DNA of 33,099 nucleotides from Tissierellia bacterium (GTDB lineage: Bacteria > Bacillota > Clostridia > Tissierellales > Tissierellaceae): contig JAAYHU010000035.1 in NCBI GenBank assembly GCA_012735245.1, positions 1 through 33,099 of the forward strand, written 5' to 3'. Of this stretch, positions 8,396-15,316 are shown in pieces; within the stretch, counting starts at the first letter, position 1, and each line of letters starts with the position of its first letter. The translations under genes were made by a program, and so were the position numbers. Under the pieces are notes generated by a model that did no database searches, had not been told where the DNA came from, and saw only the letters and a list, made by a program, of their open reading frames with translations.

Positions 8396-9055
8396 TTAAA
8401 AGCTTATCTTAATTAAATAGAATAAGAGCAAGTGTAATGGGTAGGCAATATAAAATGATAATTGTAATGGCTTATTCTTAGGCCCAAGCTTCCCATTATA
8501 AAAGTACAAAATAGGAAGGGCTAGGAGGGAAAACTGCTGAACAAGAGAAGTAAAGGCAAGATTTACAATTAACATAATTATGCCTAATCTAAGGAATTTA
8601 TTCTTGCTAGGATATTCCCTATAATAATAAAAGGCTAAGATGTATATTATGCCCATAAAGGCATAGTCCACAAATAAAAAGGTTGATAAAATAATAGCTA
8701 GGAATAAAACCATATTCCTGCTAATCTTATATTTGCCATCCTTATTCTCCAAAAAGTACATTGCCATTAGGCCAATAAACAGGGTAAAGAATATATTTTG
8801 ATGGCCAAAGTATAACCTACCATAGAAGGCATAATCAAAAAATATTTCAGATATTAGTCCAAATATAAACAGTCTTTTAGCGTAGCTCTTAAAATCCCTA
8901 GTATTAAAAAAACCTTCCACCAATAGAAAACAATAAATAGGAAAGGCTAATCTTCCTATTACCCTATATATCATAATGTCCTCGTGAAATATGGCACCAT
9001 AATGGTCTACAATCATAGTAGTTAAGGCTATTAATTTTAAAATGAAAGTATTCAT
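8396..9055 (-). CDS. TraX-family membrane protein
   Basis: This 219-residue polytopic protein has seven or eight predicted helices. It shows the TraX family pattern: MNTFILKLIALTTMIVDHYG at the start, RVIGRLAFPIYCFLLVEGF near residue 30, and KRLFIFGLISEIFFD after it. TraX of the F plasmid acetylates pilin, and chromosomal Firmicute members belong to the same acyltransferase-like clan, but their substrates are unknown. No other conjugation gene is present, so a role in transfer is not supported. Start choice: the frame opens with a TTG six bases earlier, but AAGGAAGG sits six bases before the ATG at 9055. It is co-oriented with the acyltransferase operon 90 bases downstream. Confidence 0.82.
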   Translation of the reverse strand: MNTFILKLIALTTMIVDHYGAIFHEDIMIYRVIGRLAFPIYCFLLVEGFFNTRDFKSYAKRLFIFGLISEIFFDYAFYGRLYFGHQNIFFTLFIGLMAMYFLENKDGKYKISRNMVLFLAIILSTFLFVDYAFMGIIYILAFYYYREYPSKNKFLRLGIIMLIVNLAFTSLVQQFSLLALPILYFYNGKLGPKNKPLQLSFYIAYPLHLLLFYLIKISF

Positions 9056-9122
9056 AAACAACCTTCCTTTTCTAGGTATTGTAAGATATAACCATTATAT
9101 AAGAAAAAATAAGGAAGGTAAA

Positions 9123-9151
9123 TAAAAAAAGAAGGTACTCCATTTAGTACC
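9123..9151 (-). terminator. Terminator of the DUF302 gene
   Basis: On the minus strand GGTACT and AGTACC form a 6-bp stem around a 6-nt loop. TTC and seven T residues follow. It starts a few bases after the DUF302 stop codon. Confidence 0.7.
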
Positions 9152-9153
9152 CC

Positions 9154-9540
9154 CTATATGGCTTCATCTATGGCCTCAGTTAGAATTCCTTCTACTTCAA
9201 TGGCTATAGCTTCTAAGTCATCATATCCAGCCATGGACATTAGTATTTTAGGTCTTGCAGTCCCTATCCTAGTAATTCCATCCTTTTCGTAAACTACAAC
9301 TTTACATGGCAGGAAATATCCCATTTCAATATGCTTGGTCAATACTTCATTGGCTTTTTGGGGATTACAAACCTCTAATACTACAAAGTCATAGGGAAAA
9401 TCTATCCCATGTTCAGCCATTTTTTCCTTAAAGTTTACTTGCCACAGTAGACCAAACTTTCTTTCCTTTAAAGAATTTGTTATACTAGTAATAGCATCTT
9501 CAAGGGATTTATTAGTAGTTCTTTCATATCTTATCTCCAT
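9154..9540 (-). CDS. DUF302 domain protein
   Basis: This 128-residue soluble protein matches DUF302: an N-terminal YERTTNKSLEDAI helix region, FGLLWQVNFKEKM, then FVVLEVCNPQKANEVL, the LPCKVVVYEKDG strand pair and the TARPKILM segment. The family is common in bacteria and archaea, and no reaction is established. C69 (VLEVCNP) and C84 (LPCKV) are the only cysteines visible in these conserved strands. An in-frame ATG exists at 9555, but GGAGTGGG lies at correct distance only for the ATG at 9540. It is divergent from the DJ-1 gene and has its own terminator. Confidence 0.85.
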   Translation of the reverse strand: MEIRYERTTNKSLEDAITSITNSLKERKFGLLWQVNFKEKMAEHGIDFPYDFVVLEVCNPQKANEVLTKHIEMGYFLPCKVVVYEKDGITRIGTARPKILMSMAGYDDLEAIAIEVEGILTEAIDEAI

Positions 9541-9625
9541 AATACCCACTCCCATTTATATATTTAATACCTATATACCCATAAGGCGTATAAGGAAACA
9601 AAAATGGTGTAAATGGGACTAAATA

Positions 9626-9655
9626 TTGTACCGTCTGGGTATGAATATATAGAAT
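9626..9655 (+). promoter_or_regulatory. Possible promoter of the DJ-1/PfpI gene
   Basis: TTGTAC (9626-9631) and TAGAAT (9650-9655) are 18 bases apart, just before the AAAGGAGG ribosome binding site. The -10 is a fair match only, so this is tentative. Confidence 0.35.
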
Positions 9656-9675
9656 ATGTAAAAGGAGGTATTTCC

Positions 9676-10227
9676 ATGAAGGTCATTGTATTTTTAGCAA
9701 ATGGCTTTGAGGAAGTAGAAGCCCTGACTACAGTAGATTATCTTAGAAGAAAGGGTATAGTAGTAGATACTGTATCCATAACTGATGAAAAGAAGGTAGT
9801 AGGAGCCCATGAAGTACCAGTCCTTGCAGATAAATCGATAGATGAAATAAAAGACTTAGATTCCTATGAGGGAGTTATCATACCAGGAGGTCTGCCAGGA
9901 GCCACCAATTTAAGGGATAACAATAGGGTAATAGAAATAGTTAAGACCCTTTATAACAATGGCAAATTGGCTGCTGCCATATGTGCAGGTCCAATAGTTC
10001 TGGCAAGGGCAGGGATTATAAATGGTAAAAGGGTTACCTCCTATCCAGGCTTTGAAGCAGAACTAAAGGATGGCATATATGAGGAAAAAAATGTAGTAGC
10101 TGATGGAAACATAATAACAGCAAGGGGGCCAGCCTTAGCGGTGGATTTTGCCATAGAAATAATCAAATACTTATTAGGAGTAGAAAAGGCAGAAGAATTG
10201 AAAAAAGACATACTATATAAAAATTAA
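9676..10227 (+). CDS. DJ-1/PfpI family protein
   Basis: This 183-residue protein of the DJ-1/ThiJ/PfpI superfamily shows the DJ-1 subgroup signature. ANGFEEVEA contains the conserved Glu (E12/E13) that polarises the nucleophile, and AICAGP places nucleophile C103 at the elbow. PGGLPGATNL precedes it. The length equals that of typical YajL/DJ-1 proteins. Members are linked to protection from oxidative and carbonyl stress; the reported deglycase activity is disputed. The open frame extends to an earlier ATG (9613), but AAAGGAGGTATTTCC precedes the ATG at 9676, which also matches the family N-terminus (MKVIVFLANG). A strong terminator follows. Confidence 0.9.
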   Translation: MKVIVFLANGFEEVEALTTVDYLRRKGIVVDTVSITDEKKVVGAHEVPVLADKSIDEIKDLDSYEGVIIPGGLPGATNLRDNNRVIEIVKTLYNNGKLAAAICAGPIVLARAGIINGKRVTSYPGFEAELKDGIYEEKNVVADGNIITARGPALAVDFAIEIIKYLLGVEKAEELKKDILYKN

Positions 10228-10258
10228 GTTGGTAACTTTAGTTACCGACTTTTTTTTC
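10226..10258 (+). terminator. Rho-independent terminator
   Basis: AAGTTGGTAAC (10226-10236) pairs with GTTACCGACTT (10241-10251), with one G-U pair and a 4-nt loop. A run of eight T residues follows. It overlaps the DJ-1 gene stop codon. Confidence 0.9.
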
Positions 10259-10313
10259 ATAAATGGTATAATAAATCCAGTGATAAATGGAATTCCTGTT
10301 TAGAGGTGAGAAA

Positions 10314-11555
10314 ATGAATAAATATTTTGATGTTAAGGATAAGGTATATGATATAACGGAAAAATATCCAGAGACCATAGAAGTATTTGTAGCCAATGGA
10401 TTTGAACCCTTGGCCAACGAGAAGATGAGAAAGTTAATGGGTAAGACCATTTCATTGGAAATGGCTTGTAAATCAAAAAAAGTAAATTTAGAACTCTTTA
10501 CTGAAAAACTAATAGAAGCAATAGAGCAAAATAGAAAATCAGTGGATTCTACTTTGATTGTAAATAAGGAAGACATAAATGCAGATGTTAGAATTGAAGG
10601 GGTCCTACCCTGTCCCGTTAGAGTGCCCCTATTGGAAGGTTTCAACACTTGGATAGAAGAAAACAAGGAGAAGCTTCAATTAAATATTGAATACGATTTA
10701 AAATCTGCCCATATGGGAGTAGATTGGTTGAGGGAAAAAATAGAACCGGGTAATGAGGACTCCTTGGCAGACATATATTTGTCAGCAGGCTTTGATTTAT
10801 TCTTCGATAAGGACTTAATGGGCAAGTTTAGGGAAAATGGAGTATTTGAAGACATTACAGGCTTAGAAAAGTTAAACGAAGACTTCGATAATGAAAAAAT
10901 AGATTTAAAGGATCCAGAAAAACAATATTCCATCATAGGGGGAGTACCTGCAGTATTCATGGTAAATACAGAGGAGTTGAAGGGCAGAGACTTTCCAAGG
11001 ACTTGGGGGGACCTCCTAAAACCTGAATTTGAAGGCTCAGTATCCATACCTACTATGGATAATGATTTATTCAATGCTATACTCTTAAATATTTATAAAA
11101 TTTACGGAGAGGAAGGCATTAGGAAATTAGGCAGGGCCCAGTTTAGAAGTATGCATCCTGCAGAAATGGTAAGGTCCCATATAAGGAAAAACAATTCTGA
11201 TGTGCCTACGGTAACAATCATGCCCTACTTCTTTACCAACATGGTAAGGCCAGACAGCCCTTTAAAGGCCCAATGGCCAGAGGATGGCGCTATAATCAGC
11301 CCAATATTTTTGTTAGCTAAGAAAAAGACTAAGGAAAAGACAAAACCAATAGTAGATTATATATTTTCTAAAGAAGTTGGAGACTTGCTTTCAAATAATG
11401 GGAAATTCCCCACTACAATTCCTGGAGTAGATAATAGGTTATCTCCAGAACAAAAATTCATATGGCTAGGTTGGGACTATATTAAGTCAAACAATATTGG
11501 GGAATTAATAGAAAATTGTATGAAGCTCTTTCATGAAGTAAAACAGGAGGAATAA
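10314..11555 (+). CDS. Cytoplasmic solute-binding-type protein with DUF1858-like N-terminal domain
   Basis: This 413-residue protein has two parts. Residues about 1-75 (FDVKDKVYDITEKYPETIEV ... MACKSKKVNLELF) resemble the DUF1858/ScdA_N helical domain found in iron-sulfur and NO-related proteins. From about 85 to the end it resembles a periplasmic solute-binding protein (GGVPAVFMVNTEEL, TWGDLLKPEFEGSVSIPTMD, FFTNMVRPDSPLKAQWPEDG). There is no signal peptide or lipobox, so it should be cytoplasmic, which is odd for this fold. AGAGGTGAGAAA precedes ATG 10314; the longer frame to 10287 lacks a ribosome site. It is the first gene of a tight three-gene operon (one base before the GTPase) with no permease. 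The ligand is unknown. Confidence 0.75.
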   Translation: MNKYFDVKDKVYDITEKYPETIEVFVANGFEPLANEKMRKLMGKTISLEMACKSKKVNLELFTEKLIEAIEQNRKSVDSTLIVNKEDINADVRIEGVLPCPVRVPLLEGFNTWIEENKEKLQLNIEYDLKSAHMGVDWLREKIEPGNEDSLADIYLSAGFDLFFDKDLMGKFRENGVFEDITGLEKLNEDFDNEKIDLKDPEKQYSIIGGVPAVFMVNTEELKGRDFPRTWGDLLKPEFEGSVSIPTMDNDLFNAILLNIYKIYGEEGIRKLGRAQFRSMHPAEMVRSHIRKNNSDVPTVTIMPYFFTNMVRPDSPLKAQWPEDGAIISPIFLLAKKKTKEKTKPIVDYIFSKEVGDLLSNNGKFPTTIPGVDNRLSPEQKFIWLGWDYIKSNNIGELIENCMKLFHEVKQEE

Positions 11556-11556
11556 G

Positions 11557-12249
11557 ATGAACTTAATAGTATTTTCAGGACCGCCCTCATCGGGGAAGAC
11601 CTCGGTTATATTAAAGACAATAGAAGCCTTAAAGCAGAGGGATATTTCTGTAGGGGTAGTTAAATTTGACTGCCTTTATACAGATGACGATGTTTTATAC
11701 GAAAAGGCAGGCATACCTGTGAAAAAAGGGCTTTCAGGTGCCCTATGCCCAGACCATTTCTTTGCCTCCAATATTGAAGAAGTGGTTCAGTGGGGAAATA
11801 GCTTAAAATTAGATATGCTTATAACAGAATCCGCTGGCCTTTGCAATAGGTGTTCTCCCTATATAAAAAATATTAAGGGGGTTTGTGTCATAGATAATCT
11901 ATCGGGAATAAATACTCCCAAGAAAATTGGACCCATGTTAAAATCTGCAGATATAGTAGTAATCACAAAAGGGGACATAGTATCCCAAGCAGAGAGGGAA
12001 GTCTTTGCTTCAAAGGTAAGTTCAGTTAACCCTAAGGCCATTACTATGCATATAAATGGTTTAACTGGACAGGGGGCTTATGAACTAAGCACCTTGCTAT
12101 ATGATGAAGACCAAAATATAGAGACTGTAGAGGGAATGGAATTAAGGTTTCCTATGCCTTCTGCCCTTTGCTCCTATTGCTTAGGGGAGACTAGAATAGG
12201 CAAGGAATATCAAATGGGTAATGTAAGAAAGATAGATTTGGGTGATTAA
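11557..12249 (+). CDS. HypB/CobW-like P-loop GTPase with CxxC motifs
   Basis: This 230-residue G3E-type GTPase is a relative of HypB, UreG and CobW, which load metals into enzymes. The P-loop is GPPSSGKTS (8-16). TESAGLCNRCSP (90-101) is laid out like the HypB segment ENxGNLVCP but carries an extra CxxC (C96, C99). TKGD (137-140) is the guanine-specificity motif in place of NKxD. A second pair, CSYC (205-208), lies near the C-terminus, so a shared metal or Fe-S site is plausible. AGGAGG precedes the start one base after the upstream stop, and the downstream ATPase starts one base after this stop. No hydrogenase or urease gene is nearby. Confidence 0.8.
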   Translation: MNLIVFSGPPSSGKTSVILKTIEALKQRDISVGVVKFDCLYTDDDVLYEKAGIPVKKGLSGALCPDHFFASNIEEVVQWGNSLKLDMLITESAGLCNRCSPYIKNIKGVCVIDNLSGINTPKKIGPMLKSADIVVITKGDIVSQAEREVFASKVSSVNPKAITMHINGLTGQGAYELSTLLYDEDQNIETVEGMELRFPMPSALCSYCLGETRIGKEYQMGNVRKIDLGD

Positions 12250-12250
12250 G

Positions 12251-13261
12251 ATGATGGACTTAACTATTAGAGAACTTGAAGAAAAATATCCCTTTGTAGT
12301 TGGATACTTTGAGGCCCACAAGTTAGACGTGGAAGACCACAAGGATAAAAGCTTTAGGGAATATCTAGACTCTTTAAGTGAAGATTATGTAGAAGAATGG
12401 GCCATAAATAAGGAAAAGTTAATTCAAGACTTAGAAATATACATTAAGCAGATGAAGGAGTTTCTAGGAATTAAGGAAGACATGGGAGTAAATTCCTTAA
12501 CCATATTGCCAGGTCATGACAAGTCAGGAAATAAAGAGAGGTTTGGGGAGTTAACTATAAGCAAATCAGAGATAGTCTCCATAGTAGGCCCAACAGGCTC
12601 AGGGAAATCTAGATTGTTGGCAGATATAGAATGGACTGCCATGAAGGATACTCCTACGGGAAGGACAATTCTTATAAATGGAGAATTGCCAGACAAAAAG
12701 TGGAGATTTTCATCCAATAATAAATTAGTGGCCCAGCTTTCTCAAAACATGAACTTTGTCATGGACCTTACAGTTAGAGAATTTTTAGAACTCCATGCAG
12801 CCAGCAGGTTAGTGGAAGATGTAGAAGGAACCATAGATAGGATAATAGATGAGGCTAATAAGCTTGCAGGTGAGAAGTTTGATTTAAATACGCCAGTGAC
12901 AGCCTTAAGCGGTGGCCAATCTAGGGCATTGATGATTGCTGATACTGCCATTTTAAGCTCTTCTCCTATAGTACTAATAGATGAAATAGAAAATGCAGGT
13001 ATAGACAGAAAGAAGGCCTTAGAACTATTGGTATCAAGGGATAAAATAGTTCTTATGGCAACCCATGATCCAATTCTTGCCCTAATGGCCAATAGGAGAA
13101 TAGTAATTAAAAACGGAGGCATAGACAAGGTAATAGAGACAAGTAAGGAAGAAAAGGAATTACTTGTGGAACTTGAGAAGATGGATAATATTATACAAAG
13201 GATGAGAAATGAGTTAAGATGTGGACAACAGCTTAATATACAATTGACAATGGAAAATTAA
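12251..13261 (+). CDS. Soluble ABC-type ATPase with DUF1858-like N-terminal domain
   Basis: This 336-residue protein joins an N-terminal helical domain to an ABC ATPase. The head (LTIRELEEKYPFVVGYFEAH) resembles that of the first gene of this operon. The ATPase has Walker A GPTGSGKS, signature LSGGQ, Walker B PIVLIDEIENAG with catalytic Glu, and switch His in MATHDP. No membrane segment and no permease gene accompany it, so it probably drives a conformational or metal-insertion step rather than transport. I use ATG 12251, one base after the GTPase stop, matching the spacing at the previous junction; a GTG at 12242 is possible. The last residues (IQLTMEN) are encoded by sequence resembling the repeat that follows, so the native C-terminus may have been altered. 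Confidence 0.78.
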   Translation: MMDLTIRELEEKYPFVVGYFEAHKLDVEDHKDKSFREYLDSLSEDYVEEWAINKEKLIQDLEIYIKQMKEFLGIKEDMGVNSLTILPGHDKSGNKERFGELTISKSEIVSIVGPTGSGKSRLLADIEWTAMKDTPTGRTILINGELPDKKWRFSSNNKLVAQLSQNMNFVMDLTVREFLELHAASRLVEDVEGTIDRIIDEANKLAGEKFDLNTPVTALSGGQSRALMIADTAILSSSPIVLIDEIENAGIDRKKALELLVSRDKIVLMATHDPILALMANRRIVIKNGGIDKVIETSKEEKELLVELEKMDNIIQRMRNELRCGQQLNIQLTMEN

Positions 13262-13452
13262 AATTAATGCACAATTCTATCAGAGGCAGACGTACAATTT
13301 GTCTTTTTTATCACTTATTCGAATGCCTCTAACAGTTGTAAATTGAAAGATTTTATAACTCAAGAGCTAGACCCTAGCAATTGTCAACTGTCAATTGTCC
13401 ACTAAAAAATTGTCAGTTGATCATTGAAAGTAATGGTGAATTGTGAATTGAA
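13234..13452. repeat. Degenerate AT-rich intergenic repeat-like element
   Basis: The stretch is full of short motifs related to CAATTGACAATGG, TTGTCAATTG and GAATTGTGAATTG. CACAATTC (13270-13277) and GAATTGTG (13438-13445) form an 8-bp inverted pair. CAACTGTCAATT (13385-13396) pairs with AATTGTCAGTTG (13408-13419) with one mismatch, and AGAGGCA/TGCCTCT (13282-13288, 13324-13330) form another arm. Similar low-complexity elements are scattered through many clostridial genomes. The left end runs into the ATPase gene. No gene is visible inside. Boundaries are approximate. Confidence 0.5.
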
Positions 13453-13470
13453 AAGAGGGAGGAATTTTAC

Positions 13471-13713
13471 ATGCATGATGGTTGTACAGGAACATTTGAA
13501 AATGGAAAATTAGTAGTAGATAAAATTAGGATGATGGGCTTTAATACTATGGAAATGCCAATAGTAGTAAAAATAAAATGTATAGAATGTGGCAATGAGT
13601 TTGAAATGACCCATTTAGAAACTAAGTGTCCCCACTGCAATATGGTCTATGGGGTAACCCCCTGTTCTGCCACTAATCCAGATAGGATAATGGCAGCTGG
13701 AATAGATTATTAA
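13471..13713 (+). CDS. Small zinc-ribbon protein
   Basis: This 80-residue protein has one likely zinc ribbon: CIECGNEF ... TKCPHCNMVYG, two CxxC knuckles about 17 residues apart. An N-terminal HDGCTGTFENGK segment and a late VTPCSATNP add two more cysteines. I do not recognise a named family. GGGAGGAATTTTAC gives a good ribosome site for ATG 13471. It lies about 210 bases after the GTPase/ATPase operon, across the repeat, so it may once have been the operon's last gene. Four to six cysteines suggest zinc or iron-sulfur binding. It ends at a strong bidirectional terminator. Confidence 0.75.
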   Translation: MHDGCTGTFENGKLVVDKIRMMGFNTMEMPIVVKIKCIECGNEFEMTHLETKCPHCNMVYGVTPCSATNPDRIMAAGIDY

Positions 13714-13717
13714 ACAT

Positions 13718-13753
13718 TAACACCCTACTATTATAGTAGGGTGTTAGTATTTT
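13718..13753. terminator. Bidirectional terminator
   Basis: A perfect 13-bp stem (TAACACCCTACTA with TAGTAGGGTGTTA, 13718-13730 and 13734-13746) closes on TTA. T-rich sequence flanks it on the plus strand. It separates the convergent zinc-ribbon and bactofilin genes. Confidence 0.85.
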
Positions 13754-14150
13754 AAGCCTTGGCTTTTTCTGTTTTAGCCTTTTCCTTAGAACTATTATCC
13801 TTAGATTTACTAGGCATCTTACAATTTCCTTCGAATCTTGCGTTCTCATGGATGACAATTGTTGGAACTTCTAAATCTCCTATTAAAGAACCTGTATTAA
13901 GAATCTCTACCCTGGAAGTAGAACTGATATTACCGTTAACAGTGCCGCCTAAGGATATATCTACAACCTTAATATTTCCTATTACTTTTCCGCTTTCACC
14001 GATGACTATGTTGCCATCATAAATAATGTCTCCTTCTACTATTCCATCAATTCTAAGGCTTCCCTTTCCTTCTATTTTACCAATAATCTTAATATTTTCT
14101 CCAATTAAGGAATCTATACTTTCACTAAAATCTTCCCTTTTCTTAAACAC
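13752..14150 (-). CDS. Bactofilin (polymer-forming cytoskeletal protein)
   Basis: This 132-residue protein has the bactofilin right-handed beta-helix pattern: short hydrophobic repeats such as GSLRIDGIVEGDI, GNIVIGESGKVIGNI and GTVNGNISSTSRVEI, then GSLIGDLEVPTIVI and ENARFEGNCKM. The polar Lys/Ser-rich tail is typical of the disordered end. Bactofilins polymerise without nucleotide at the membrane and often work with LytM/M23 peptidases. Here the gene follows an M23 peptidase gene by 18 bases on the same strand, the arrangement seen in cell-shape modules. It begins MFKKREDF, consistent with a short membrane-targeting N-terminus. Confidence 0.9.
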   Translation of the reverse strand: MFKKREDFSESIDSLIGENIKIIGKIEGKGSLRIDGIVEGDIIYDGNIVIGESGKVIGNIKVVDISLGGTVNGNISSTSRVEILNTGSLIGDLEVPTIVIHENARFEGNCKMPSKSKDNSSKEKAKTEKAKA

Positions 14151-14168
14151 ATTTACCCCTCCAAAATC

Positions 14169-15074
14169 CTAGTTATTGATTACACTAAGCGGGTCTATAG
14201 GTTTGTTGTTTTTATGAATTTCAAAATGTAGATGAACTCCCGTTGACCTACCAGAACTACCCATTTTAGCAATTACTTGGCCTTTTTCTACCTTTTCTCC
14301 TTTTTTAACTAAAAGCTCCCTATTATGAGCATATAAAGTCTTATATCCATTTCCGTGATCAATTATGATGGTTCTGCCATATCCACCATTTCTACCAGCA
14401 AATATTACAGTTCCCTTTGCAGCTGCCTTTATGTTGGTTCCAGAAGAATTAGCAATATCGATTCCCAGATGGAATTGTATTCTTCTAGTAAAAGGATCCC
14501 TACGATTACCAAACTTTGAAGTTATTCTCCCTGAGGCCGGCATTATATCTGGAACAGTTTTTAAATACTCAAATTGAGCTTCTACATCTTCAATAAAGAC
14601 TTCTAGTTCCAACTTTTTATCAGATAGGATTTCCGATATTATCTCCATTTCTTCACTGGGAGTTGAAACATCAAATTCAATACTCCTATCTATAGCCCCG
14701 CCTCTAGAGGGGCTATCTATACCAGCTAATTTTTCTAGTCTTCTTTGTAAGACATCTATTTCGTTCAGCTTGTTTTCAACTTCTTCTGTCTTTTTCATAA
14801 GCTGCCTGTTTTCAGCTTCCAGGTTAATTAATTTCTGCTCCTTATTCCTATTTTCTTCTTCCAAGTCGTTGATTAAGGCAAGTTTTTCATTTGCTTCTTT
14901 TATCAAATTGGCTTGGTAATTTAGGGAAATTTTTATGTACAGAGTTAAAGAAACAGTTATGGCAGAAAAAACTGCTAAGGCTGCCTTAGGAAACCAGCTG
15001 GGGATGGAAATGCGCTTGACTTTTTGAGTATGAGGAACTATTAAAATAGAGATTTTAGATTTATTTCTATTCAT
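14169..15074 (-). CDS. M23 (LytM) peptidoglycan peptidase with coiled coil
   Basis: This 301-residue membrane-anchored endopeptidase probably cleaves or regulates cleavage of peptidoglycan cross-bridges. There is a short basic cytoplasmic N-terminus, one membrane segment (about 29-50), and a Glu/Lys/Leu-rich coiled coil (about 53-118). The C-terminal LytM domain follows (about 175-301). Zinc ligands are visible: H202 and D206 in FHLGID, and H283 in HLHFE (281-285), with H250 in LYAHN as the usual catalytic His, so it should be active rather than degenerate. It is the promoter-proximal gene of the pair with bactofilin, which fits a shape or division module. Confidence 0.9.
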   Translation of the reverse strand: MNRNKSKISILIVPHTQKVKRISIPSWFPKAALAVFSAITVSLTLYIKISLNYQANLIKEANEKLALINDLEEENRNKEQKLINLEAENRQLMKKTEEVENKLNEIDVLQRRLEKLAGIDSPSRGGAIDRSIEFDVSTPSEEMEIISEILSDKKLELEVFIEDVEAQFEYLKTVPDIMPASGRITSKFGNRRDPFTRRIQFHLGIDIANSSGTNIKAAAKGTVIFAGRNGGYGRTIIIDHGNGYKTLYAHNRELLVKKGEKVEKGQVIAKMGSSGRSTGVHLHFEIHKNNKPIDPLSVINN

Positions 15075-15136
15075 ATAATAGTCTCCTTTTCCCCTATGTA
15101 TTTTATTTTAAACTATGCAGTATGTCCTATCTTTGA

Positions 15137-15145
15137 ATTATACCA
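15137..15145 (-). promoter_or_regulatory. Extended -10 of the M23/bactofilin promoter
   Basis: On the minus strand TGGTATAAT reads as an extended -10 (TGn-TATAAT), about 63 bases before the M23 start. No good -35 is visible at 17 bases, as is common for extended -10 promoters. Confidence 0.5.
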
Positions 15146-15204
15146 TAAAAAAATCCCTAATGGAATAAATTAACAAATTTTTATGAATAATAATTTCTCT
15201 TTTT

Positions 15205-15246
15205 GTAACAAAGGTTACCGAATAATTTTAAGAGGGAAGTTATACT
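15205..15246 (+). promoter_or_regulatory. hcp promoter with CRP/FNR-like operator
   Basis: GTAAC-AAAG-GTTAC (15205-15218) is a perfect 5-bp dyad with a 4-base centre, preceded by TT. TATACT (15241-15246) is a -10 with no recognisable -35 at 17 bases. With transcription starting about 7 bases after the -10, the dyad centre lies near -41.5, the position used by class II CRP/FNR activators. Regulation of hcp by such proteins (HcpR, FNR) is known in other anaerobes. The regulator is not in this window. Confidence 0.55.
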
Positions 15247-15316
15247 AGGATATGTGATTTAAGAGAAAAGGTGGTTATCACCAATAACATAAATATGGAA
15301 TATGGGAGGAATGCTA

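Noticed and set aside
8396-9055. Evidence for conjugation from the TraX-like gene
   Set aside because: No relaxase, coupling protein or mating-pore genes nearby; TraX-family proteins are common on chromosomes.
13262-13470. T-box, riboswitch or CRISPR in the repeat-rich gap
   Set aside because: No T-box sequence, riboswitch core or regularly spaced repeats; the motifs are irregular and degenerate.
15270-15288. Second regulatory dyad (GGTG/CACC and GTTAT/ATAAC) in the hcp leader
   Set aside because: Arms are only 4-5 bases and the two pairings exclude each other; likely chance.
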